Assembly: GCA_910579395.1 (NCBI GenBank)
Contig: CAJTUC010000034.1
Span: 1 to 37,864, forward strand
Source of the DNA: an uncultured Lachnospiraceae bacterium
Lineage (GTDB): Bacteria; Bacillota; Clostridia; Lachnospirales; Lachnospiraceae
Length of the DNA stretch: 37,864 nt
Direction: 5' to 3'
Below, piece by piece: positions 9,285-14,747 of the stretch. Within the stretch, counting starts at the first letter, position 1; each line of letters opens with the position of its first letter. The notes under the pieces were generated by a model. That model had not been told where the DNA came from. It did no database searches and worked only from the letters and a program-made list of their open reading frames with translations. A program made the position numbers and the translations under genes.

Positions 9285-9848
9285 TTAACCCCTCCTTATG
9301 TATTTCTCATCATCTTTCATATCCAAAACTTCTTTTTTTATCATTTCAATGAGCAATTTCTTAATCCGATGTACATATTGCCTTGAAATATCCAGTTCAG
9401 AAGCCACCTGTCTGTCTGCATAGCCTTTCAAGAATATCAACGCAAAAATCTGCTTCTTTTTTCCTTCAAGCTTATCGCCAATCCTCCGCAGTTCATCATT
9501 TATCAACATATCATCATATATGTTATCTACCCTCTTCTTCTCTTCCAGTTCCTGCTCCTCTATTTCAATAGTGTGATCGTTATATTGGCGGCTTTTCCTA
9601 TACAATTCAAAATATTTATTTCTTAATGCGGTCGTTAAATACTTTATGACCTGCCCCTCGTCGTTGTAGAACACGATATTGCATACCGCCTCCCACAATG
9701 CCGCAGTAAACTCAGCATACATATCCTCCTCTTCATCCTTATACAGGATTCTTACATATTTCCTGATAAGAGGCTGAAATCTATGCAAAAGTAAGCCGAA
9801 TTTCTCTTTATCTTTTTTTATCTCACATATCAGTTCAGAAATACTCAA
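9285..9848 (-). CDS. Small sigma-70 family factor, TcdR/UviA type
   Basis: Read from a TTG at 9848 the protein has 187 residues, close to TcdR, UviA, BotR and TetR. GGGGGAG at 9861-9855 sits six bases before that TTG. In-frame ATGs at 9863 and 9923 lack a good site and would add a Phe-rich stretch that overlaps the promoter. The first half carries a sigma region 2 pattern (HRFQPLIRKYVRILYKDEEE, then AEFTAALWEAV and ALRNKYFELYRK). The C-terminal third holds a region 4 helix-turn-helix (IFALIFLKGYADRQVASELD then ISRQYVHRIKKLL). Such sigma factors direct RNA polymerase to toxin or bacteriocin genes and their own promoters. It is first of four same-strand genes, three bases from the holin. Likely autoregulated, because its own promoter matches the one before the RHS gene. 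The subfamily call rests on length, context and promoter; sigma-70 family membership is firmer. Confidence 0.86.
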   Translation of the reverse strand: MSISELICEIKKDKEKFGLLLHRFQPLIRKYVRILYKDEEEDMYAEFTAALWEAVCNIVFYNDEGQVIKYLTTALRNKYFELYRKSRQYNDHTIEIEEQELEEKKRVDNIYDDMLINDELRRIGDKLEGKKKQIFALIFLKGYADRQVASELDISRQYVHRIKKLLIEMIKKEVLDMKDDEKYIRRG

Positions 9849-9872
9849 TTCTATCTCCCCCATTATGAGAAA

Positions 9873-9900
9873 AAAAAGAAAGAATTCCCGAAAATGTAAA
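9873..9900 (-). promoter_or_regulatory. Predicted autoregulated TcdR-type promoter of the sigma gene
   Basis: Minus strand TTTACA at 9900-9895, 16-base spacer, CTTTTT at 9878-9873. It has the same hexamers and spacing as the element at 8290-8263, including a shared GG and TTCTTT in the spacer. It lies about 25 bases upstream of the TTG start and overlaps the apparent N-terminal extension, which is a further argument against the upstream ATGs. Confidence 0.7.
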
Positions 9901-9960
9901 CCAAACCGATGTGTTAATTTCATGTAATTCGTGCTTATGAACAGATGATGGCATCACAAA

Positions 9961-9986
9961 AAGCCGGGTTCGAAAGAACCCGGCTT
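9961..9986 (-). terminator. Strong intrinsic terminator upstream of the toxin operon
   Basis: An 11-base perfect stem (AAGCCGGGTTC paired with GAACCCGGCTT) closes a four-base loop. Read on the minus strand it runs into five T residues (GGCTTTTTGTG). It lies between the hypothetical gene at 10160-10687 and the sigma promoter, so it would stop read-through into the toxin operon. Confidence 0.8.
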
Positions 9987-10092
9987 CTTGCTTCATCTTA
10001 TTTTCATTTAAAAACCCCTTATATTTAGAATATCATGTTTTCTGCGGACAGTACCCAATTCGGTAAAATCTGTCAAAAAACGTGCAAAAATA

Positions 10093-10131
10093 ACAAAGAA
10101 GCAGGTATTTGTATAAGTCCTGCTCCTTTGT
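10093..10131 (-). terminator. Terminator of the hypothetical gene
   Basis: ACAAAG(A/G)AGCAGG pairs with its complement across a 13-base loop, one mismatch in 13 pairs, followed on the minus strand by TTATTTTTGC. It begins 29 bases after the stop codon at 10160. Together with the hairpin at 9961-9986 it makes a double barrier. Confidence 0.7.
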
Positions 10132-10159
10132 CCCAGCTATCCTGATCCTGTTCTGCTTT

Positions 10160-10687
10160 TTACCAGAAATAAAACCCCCACGCTTCCTCCGTCCCTCTTA
10201 CGAGCTTCACTCCAATTTCCCGCATACGGTCGTTCAGCCTGTGATACATAATATCTTTTTCCCAGCGGATACCGAGAAGATATTCCCGTTCTCTGCCCGT
10301 CAGGCAGGCGAAGTTTTGCTCCAGACACCTTTCGTCCTTTTTCATCCATGCGCCGAAAGGGCATTCCATATAAGCATTTTTCTCTCCGCTTTCCGCAATG
10401 GCATTCGCCAGTTTTTCCGGAAAATGCGCAGACTTGTCTCCCTGTAAAAATTTTATTCGCACCGCATTATTTTCCGTGGGAAGTTCCGTCAGCAGGATGC
10501 GTGATTCCAGTAAATGTCTGTATACCGCCTTTTCCACCCTGGCGCGTGGGACCGGATAGGACAGTTCCCGCATGATCTGTTCCACAGAATAGCCCCGGTC
10601 CGTCAAATGCCTGATCGCGCCGCCCGCCGCCACATCGAATGTAAAATCGGAGAGCGCGGCCTGAAAATAACTTTCTTTTCCGTCCAT
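10160..10687 (-). CDS. Conserved hypothetical protein, possible DNA-binding fold
   Basis: I do not recognise a named family. From the ATG at 10687 (GGAAGGGAATAAGAAGA upstream) the product has 175 residues (MDGKESYFQAALSDFTFDVA). The frame extends upstream to 10897, but that Cys-rich extension looks non-coding. There are no membrane segments. Residues about 18-50 (GGAIRHLTDRGYSVEQIMRE then LSYPVPRARVEKAVYRHL) look like a helix-turn-helix with a following helix. A CPFGAW motif and a Trp/Tyr-rich C-terminus (GTEEAWGFYFW) are the other notable points. It stands alone, divergent from the LytTR gene and ended by its own terminator. Confidence 0.55.
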   Translation of the reverse strand: MDGKESYFQAALSDFTFDVAAGGAIRHLTDRGYSVEQIMRELSYPVPRARVEKAVYRHLLESRILLTELPTENNAVRIKFLQGDKSAHFPEKLANAIAESGEKNAYMECPFGAWMKKDERCLEQNFACLTGREREYLLGIRWEKDIMYHRLNDRMREIGVKLVRGTEEAWGFYFW

Positions 10688-10870
10688 TCTTCTTATTCCC
10701 TTCCAATCATGCCGCCAACACGGCACAAATAGTCTACAAAAAATGTAGCATACTTTATGCCGGCCTTCAACGTTTTTACCCTTCTGATTATACTTCTTCC
10801 GGCCGGATTCCTGCCACTTACCGCCCACGCCATGACAATCCGCTTCTTTTATTGTATGATAATCACAACA

Positions 10871-10892
10871 GATGACGCACTCGCGAGTCATC
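10871..10892. promoter_or_regulatory. Palindrome in the LytTR upstream region
   Basis: GATGAC and GTCATC arms flank a centre that contains the perfect ten-base palindrome ACTCGCGAGT (10879-10888). It lies about 80 bases before the LytTR start and just downstream of a possible -10 (TATGAT near 10854). LytTR/DUF3021 pairs usually regulate themselves, so this is a candidate operator. The rest of the 283-base gap (10688-10970) shows nothing else I can name. Confidence 0.35.
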
Positions 10893-10970
10893 CTCATAGT
10901 AAACAGAAAATTACCGCGGAGATTTTTTGAAGCAGCGTCCGTTCAAGCCGGACCGGAAAGGAGACCCCTC

Positions 10971-11405
10971 ATGAAAGTAGAAATTCAGATATCCGAAGAT
11001 ATCGAGGAGCCTTACGCCGTTATCCATGCCAATCATATGACAGCTGAAATCCAACAGATCATGGAGATGTTCCATTCTCCCGGAAACGTCATTACAGTGA
11101 CTGATAACGACCAGCTCATCGTTTTGGAACCTTCGGAAATCTATATGCTGCGAATGGAAAGTGAGCAGTTGAACGTCTATTGCCAGCAGAAAAAATATAT
11201 ATCCGGCAAGAGGCTTTATGAAATGGAAAAGCTGCTCGGCAGCGGATTTATGCGGATTTCCAAATCCACACTCATCAATCTGAAACAGATAAACAGCGTA
11301 GAACCGTCTTTTCACGGCACTATGCTGGTGATACTGAAAAACGGAAATAAAGATTATATTTCCAGAAAATATCTCCCCGCTTTCAAAAAGTATCTGGGGA
11401 TTTAG
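10971..11405 (+). CDS. LytTR-domain transcriptional regulator
   Basis: A 144-residue one-component regulator. The start at 10971 is set by AAAGGAG eight bases upstream; the longer frame from 10872 has no ribosome site. Residues about 45-144 form a LytTR DNA-binding domain: LEPSEIYMLRMESEQLNVYC, then the LLGSGFMRISKSTLINLKQI stretch and ISRKYLPAFKKYLG. There is no receiver domain; instead a short N-terminal part (EDIEEPYAVIHANHMTAEIQ) that probably mediates dimer formation. It is followed at once by a DUF3021 membrane protein, a well-known pairing in Bacillota in which the membrane partner is thought to restrain the regulator. Their stop and start are 11 bases apart, suggesting coupling. Confidence 0.9.
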   Translation: MKVEIQISEDIEEPYAVIHANHMTAEIQQIMEMFHSPGNVITVTDNDQLIVLEPSEIYMLRMESEQLNVYCQQKKYISGKRLYEMEKLLGSGFMRISKSTLINLKQINSVEPSFHGTMLVILKNGNKDYISRKYLPAFKKYLGI

Positions 11406-11416
11406 GAGGTATGTTT

Positions 11417-11854
11417 ATGACTTTACTGAAAAGAACAATCAAAAATTCCATGCAGGGTATCGGTATTGCATGTACACTCTATCTTCTCTTCGGTATGATA
11501 TCCGACCAGCACAATCACGGAAGTTTTGTATTGGAGAACTGGCTTTTTACAAAACAGGCCATCGGCACGATTCTGGTAGGCATCGCATTTTCCGCACCAA
11601 CTGAAATCTATCACAGCAACAGGCTGCCCTTCCTGCTGCAGGTACTGTTCCATTTGGGCATCGGCTGCACCGTTTATACCATTGTCGGCTTTTCTGTCGG
11701 ATGGATTCCGGTACAGCTTGGATGGAAAAGCTGTGCGCTCATCATTTTTCTTCAGGCCGCCACCGCCTTCCTCATCTGGCTCGCCTATGCGTTTTATTAT
11801 TGGAAACTGGCAAAGACGATGAATGAAAAGATACGGGAGAAAGAACAAGAATGA
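11417..11854 (+). CDS. DUF3021 family membrane protein
   Basis: A 145-residue protein with four hydrophobic segments (about residues 13-30, 43-61, 74-97 and 105-128) and a basic C-terminal tail (KLAKTMNEKIREKEQE). This is the usual DUF3021 layout. AGGAGG at 11404-11409 overlaps the LytTR stop codon; it is only one base from the ATG at 11411 but seven from the ATG at 11417, so I take the second. It is the membrane partner of the preceding LytTR regulator, and what it senses is unknown. A terminator follows three bases after the stop. Confidence 0.82.
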   Translation: MTLLKRTIKNSMQGIGIACTLYLLFGMISDQHNHGSFVLENWLFTKQAIGTILVGIAFSAPTEIYHSNRLPFLLQVLFHLGIGCTVYTIVGFSVGWIPVQLGWKSCALIIFLQAATAFLIWLAYAFYYWKLAKTMNEKIREKEQE

Positions 11855-11856
11855 AA

Positions 11857-11875
11857 AATGCCCCAACGGGGCATT
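11857..11875. terminator. Bidirectional terminator between convergent genes
   Basis: The hairpin AATGCCCC-AAC-GGGGCATT is followed by CTTCTT on the plus strand and by TTTTTC on the minus strand. It sits between the convergent DUF3021 and YbjQ-family genes and can serve both. Confidence 0.75.
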
Positions 11876-11893
11876 CTTCTTGGAAAATCTTCA

Positions 11894-12211
11894 TTACCTT
11901 TTAAATTTGACGGCCGTACCATAGGCCATGACTTCCGCAGCGCCCTGCATCACCGCTGCGGAAGCATAACGGATATTAACGACCGCATCCGCTCCCAGCT
12001 TTTCGGCCTCTTCCACCATGCGCTTTGTCGCTAACGCTCTGGCGTCGTTCATCATCTCCGCATAAGCTTTCAACTCACCGCCTACCAATGTCTTAAAACC
12101 CTGCGTGATGTCACGGCCAAGATTTTTGGACTGAATCGTGCTGCCCTTCACCATACCAAGCATTTCCAATTCTTTTCCACTGATATAATCAGTATTGACT
12201 AAGATCATCAT
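11894..12211 (-). CDS. YbjQ/UPF0145 family protein
   Basis: A 105-residue soluble protein matching the YbjQ (UPF0145, DUF74) family: GMVKGSTIQSKNLGRDITQG near the N-terminus, AYAEMMNDARALATKRMVEE in the middle, then GADAVVNIRYASAAVMQGAA and a final YGTAVKF. The family forms a pentameric or related beta-rich fold; its biochemical role is not established, although a metal-related name is often attached. Two tandem ATGs (12211 and 12208) follow GGAGGAG, so the exact start is uncertain by one codon. It overlaps the 3' end of the small membrane protein gene by 23 bases and ends the SPFH operon. Confidence 0.88.
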   Translation of the reverse strand: MMILVNTDYISGKELEMLGMVKGSTIQSKNLGRDITQGFKTLVGGELKAYAEMMNDARALATKRMVEEAEKLGADAVVNIRYASAAVMQGAAEVMAYGTAVKFKR

Positions 12212-12416
12212 CTTCTCCTCCTCTGATTTCTTTTATTCTGCTTATTAATACACCGAGCATCACCACCGCCAGGATCAATGGAACTACAAACATTATAATC
12301 CTGATTCCGACAGGCACGCCGGGTACAATCGTTACAAATACTGCGAAGCCAATATAATATGCAATCGTGATAGAGGCAATGATAATTGGCGCTGCCATTT
12401 TTTTCCAATATTTCAT
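12189..12416 (-). CDS. Small two-helix membrane protein
   Basis: A 75-residue protein with two hydrophobic segments (about residues 8-30, AAPIIIASITIAYYIGFAVF, and 38-62, IRIIMFVVPLILAVVMLGVL) and an acidic tail (EIRGGEDDDLSQY). AAAGGAG lies seven bases before the ATG. It overlaps the start of the YbjQ-family gene by 23 bases and follows the ribbon-helix-helix gene by 14 bases, so translation is likely coupled. I recognise no named family. Small membrane partners are common beside SPFH proteins, which fits the operon. Confidence 0.72.
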   Translation of the reverse strand: MKYWKKMAAPIIIASITIAYYIGFAVFVTIVPGVPVGIRIIMFVVPLILAVVMLGVLISRIKEIRGGEDDDLSQY

Positions 12417-12430
12417 CTCTATGCTCCTTT

Positions 12431-12631
12431 TTAAATATCAAGCTCTGGCGGCACGTCGATTTCATCGGAAACGTATTTGCCGTTCTTCTTACGCTGCCGC
12501 ACACATTCTGTTAAAAGATATTCTATCTGCCCGTTAACTGAACGAAAATCATCTTCTGCCCAGGCCGCGATCGCATCATACAATTTGGCTGAAAGCCGAA
12601 GCGGCACCTGCTTCTTGCCCGAATCACCCAT
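12431..12631 (-). CDS. Ribbon-helix-helix (Arc-like) DNA-binding protein
   Basis: A 66-residue basic protein. KQVPLRLSAKLYDAIAAWAE matches the beta strand and first helix of an Arc/MetJ-like fold, and FRSVNGQIEYLLTECVRQRK the second helix with its conserved N-x-x-I-E-x-L-L pattern. The start at 12631 follows AAAGG at nine bases; an upstream extension to 12703 overlaps the SPFH gene out of frame and is unlikely. It sits 20 bases downstream of the SPFH gene. Arc-like genes are commonly found directly after SPFH genes in Bacillota. It is the best in-operon candidate for binding the palindrome over the operon promoter. Confidence 0.85.
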   Translation of the reverse strand: MGDSGKKQVPLRLSAKLYDAIAAWAEDDFRSVNGQIEYLLTECVRQRKKNGKYVSDEIDVPPELDI

Positions 12632-12651
12632 AGCAAGAACCCTTTCCTTTC

Positions 12652-13653
12652 TTAGTATAAACTGCCGGAATTCACAACCGGCTGTGCATCGCGGTTTCCG
12701 CAAAGAACAACGAGCAGATTAGATACCATTGCCGCCTTGCGTTCTTCATCCAGTTCCACCGTATGGTTCTCGTTCAAACGTTCCAATGCCATTTCCACCA
12801 TGCCGACCGCACCATCCACGATCATCTTTCTCGCATCGATGATCGCCGATGCCTGCTGCCTCTGCAGCATTACCGCAGCGATTTCCGTCGCATAGGCCAG
12901 ATAAGTGATTCTCGCTTCAATGATCTCAATCCCCGCCTCTTCGACTCTCCTCTGAATCTCGTTCCGTATCCTCGCCGCAACGATTTCACTGGAACCGCGC
13001 AGGCTGCCTTCATCCGCCACACCGTCTCCGGTGGTATCGACATTCGGCGCTACATCATAAGGATAAAGGCGCACGATATCGCGGAGCGCGCTGTCGCACT
13101 GCAGGGATAAAAACTCTTTATAATTATCCACGCTGAATACCGCTTTCGCCGTATCCACTACGCGCCATGTGACCGCAATGCCGATTTCAATCGGGTTCCC
13201 CAGACAGTCATTGATCTTCTGGCGGCTATTGCTCAGGGTCATGACCTTCAGGGAAATCTTCCTGCTGAACGCCTCTGCACCGGCTCCTGCCGATTTGCCT
13301 GCAGCCACTGCCAGCATAGCCGCCTGATCGCTCACATCCCCGCTCTGACTCAATCTTGTCTTAGCTGCCGGATTCACACTGGTACAGAAAGGATTCACGA
13401 AGTAAAATCCGTCCTCTTTCAAAGTGCCCACATATTTGCCGAACAAAGTCAACACGAGCGCTTCCTGCGGTTTCAGTACTTTCAATCCGCCCCAGAGTAT
13501 CGAAGCCAGAACGATTACTGCCATTCCAGCGATGACCAGCACGGGATTCTCGTTCCCGGCAATGATTCCGGCCAGCGCAAGTATATACAGTAAAATAATG
13601 CCGAATAGTGCCGTCATTCCGTTCTTTTTCCCTGTCAAAATTTTCTCTTCCAT
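12652..13653 (-). CDS. SPFH/Band 7 domain membrane protein
   Basis: A 333-residue protein anchored by two N-terminal hydrophobic segments (about residues 12-33 and 37-58). A Band 7/SPFH domain begins at GGLKVLKPQEALVLTLFGKY and continues through YFVNPF, a GIAVTWRVVD segment, and a helical part with GSSEIVAARIRNEIQRRVEE and ARITYLAYATEIAAVMLQRQ. SPFH proteins form large membrane rings and organise membrane microdomains and protease partners. An Ala/Gly-rich insertion (VAAGKSAGAGAEAF) lies in the SPFH domain. AAAGGAGG precedes the start. First gene of a four-gene operon with a ribbon-helix-helix protein, a small membrane protein and a YbjQ-family protein. Confidence 0.92.
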   Translation of the reverse strand: MEEKILTGKKNGMTALFGIILLYILALAGIIAGNENPVLVIAGMAVIVLASILWGGLKVLKPQEALVLTLFGKYVGTLKEDGFYFVNPFCTSVNPAAKTRLSQSGDVSDQAAMLAVAAGKSAGAGAEAFSRKISLKVMTLSNSRQKINDCLGNPIEIGIAVTWRVVDTAKAVFSVDNYKEFLSLQCDSALRDIVRLYPYDVAPNVDTTGDGVADEGSLRGSSEIVAARIRNEIQRRVEEAGIEIIEARITYLAYATEIAAVMLQRQQASAIIDARKMIVDGAVGMVEMALERLNENHTVELDEERKAAMVSNLLVVLCGNRDAQPVVNSGSLY

Positions 13654-13717
13654 GTAAAATGCCTCCTTTTGCTCTTCTATTACCTATGTGTCTCATAATA
13701 GAGATTCATTTCTATTT

Positions 13718-13754
13718 GATATCATTATGATATCACAATAATTCTTTTTGTCAA
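13718..13754 (-). promoter_or_regulatory. SPFH operon promoter with operator palindrome
   Basis: Minus strand TTGACA (13754-13749), 16 bases, TATCAT (13732-13727). The -10 lies inside a perfect 17-base palindrome, GATATCAT-A-ATGATATC (13734-13718). A repressor bound there would block RNA polymerase. The AT-rich bases upstream (13755-13865) hold nothing else I can support. Confidence 0.7.
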
Positions 13755-13865
13755 GAGAAAACATGGAATACCATCTATATTTTCGTTTCTGTTTTTATTT
13801 TGTTCAAAAGTAATCTATATTTTACATTATTTTATACCAAAGAAACGTTTGCATTTCACGAATAA

Positions 13866-14071
13866 ATTAAAACTCTTATCGAACTGGCGACAGATTTTGA
13901 TGAAGCTGATAAGATTTTATCGAAATATACCAGCTATGATTCAGATGCAGAAGAATTGCCTATCTTCAAGGTATGTTTGATTGTAAAATAATTGGCCGGA
14001 GCATCAGCGATATACATACAGACTATGTTGCACTACTTACTTCTATTGTAAACAAAAAATGGAGAGGGTAA
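13866..14071 (+). pseudogene. Frameshifted remnant of a small unknown gene
   Basis: Reading from 13866 gives LIELATDFDEADKILSKYTS and YDSDAEEL, then the frame breaks near 13959. In the next frame the text continues sensibly as YLQGMFDCKIIGRSISDIHT, then DYVALLTSIVNKKWRG and a TAA at 14069. No start codon remains; an in-frame TAA lies directly upstream. A single-base deletion in a gene coding for a small acidic protein explains the pattern. The motif is reminiscent of a small protein found with DUF3791/DUF3990 genes, but this is from memory and uncertain. Confidence 0.5.
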
Positions 14072-14077
14072 TAATCC

Positions 14078-14188
14078 ATGGATATGGCACAAAAGAAAAC
14101 AATTACAGAAAAAGCGCATGAAGTCACAAACATCTCAGAAAAATTTCAATTAATTCATGCAACTTATGAGAAACGCATTCCATTATAA
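14078..14188 (+). pseudogene. 36-codon reading frame, probable gene fragment
   Basis: An ATG at 14078 preceded by GGAGAGG (14061-14067) opens a 36-residue frame (MDMAQKKTITEKAHEVTNIS and 16 more) ending at 14188. The ribosome site overlaps the end of the frameshifted remnant before it, as expected of a two-gene unit. The product is short and recognisably nothing, so I treat it as the start of a lost gene. A real small protein is possible. Confidence 0.35.
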
Positions 14189-14232
14189 ATTTTTCTTTTC
14201 TTTTATCCAATTTGGTGTTATACTGGATTTAT

Positions 14233-14303
14233 GCAGGTATAGTTCATCGGTAGAACACTAGCTTCCCAAGCTAGGGAGGGGGGTTCGATTCCCCTTACCT
14301 GCT
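14233..14303 (+). tRNA. tRNA-Gly (anticodon CCC)
   Basis: A full cloverleaf of 71 bases: acceptor GCAGGTA paired with TACCTGC, D arm GTTC...GAAC, anticodon stem CTAGC/GCTAG with loop TTCCCAA (anticodon CCC), T arm with loop TTCGATT. CCA is not encoded; T residues follow directly and can end transcription. A TATACT at 14219-14224 is a fitting -10. The decayed small genes just upstream lie beside this tRNA, a usual integration neighbourhood. Confidence 0.93.
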
Positions 14304-14322
14304 TTTTTGTTTTGGAAAAATC

Positions 14323-14673
14323 TCACGACACCAATTTATCATAGTACTGATACAGCTTCTGCACACCGTTTTCCAGAATATAATAATGGCGGATATAAGG
14401 AATCAATAAGATTAATAAGAATACGATTAATATAAACAAGGCCGGCTGCGGCGCAATCAGCGTGCCTACAATAGCCAGCATCGTGAGCAGAGCAAAGATG
14501 ACCGTCACGATCAGGTGTACGAGCCGCTCATGCTGAAAAAAACTGATCTGTATCAGCAAATCTTCCAGCTGCCGCTTTTTTTCCTGCTCCGTCATGGCAT
14601 CTTCGCCCTGTCTCTCCCACTGCACTGACTGCGCCTCCATTTTTCTTATATAGCTCTTCAGCCGTTCCTCCAT
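14323..14673 (-). CDS. Small membrane protein of unknown function
   Basis: A 116-residue protein. The first 45 residues are charged and helical (MEERLKSYIRKMEAQSVQWE, EQEKKRQLEDLL), then two hydrophobic segments follow (about 50-71, LVHLIVTVIFALLTMLAIVG, and 75-91, ALFILIVFLLILLIPYI), then a polar end (ENGVQKLYQYYDKLVS). I recognise no named family. The ribosome site is weak. It stands alone, downstream of the GH36 gene by 74 bases but read in the opposite direction to the tRNA. Confidence 0.65.
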   Translation of the reverse strand: MEERLKSYIRKMEAQSVQWERQGEDAMTEQEKKRQLEDLLIQISFFQHERLVHLIVTVIFALLTMLAIVGTLIAPQPALFILIVFLLILLIPYIRHYYILENGVQKLYQYYDKLVS

Positions 14674-14747
14674 TTTGAATGCCTGTGCCTTTCTCGTCTG
14701 TTTGTTACTTTATAATTCTACCCCTTCATTACACTACAGACTTGTAT

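Noticed and set aside
8309..9923. A prophage lysis cassette
   Set aside because: No capsid, tail, portal, terminase or integrase genes are present, and the set is bounded by a TcdR-type sigma gene and a matching promoter pair.
10872..10970. Longer LytTR protein starting at 10872
   Set aside because: No ribosome site before 10872, whereas AAAGGAG stands right before 10971, where the protein looks like its family.
10911..11866. Minus-strand open frames of 134 and 147 codons opposite the LytTR and DUF3021 genes
   Set aside because: They are antisense to well-supported genes and have no recognisable content.
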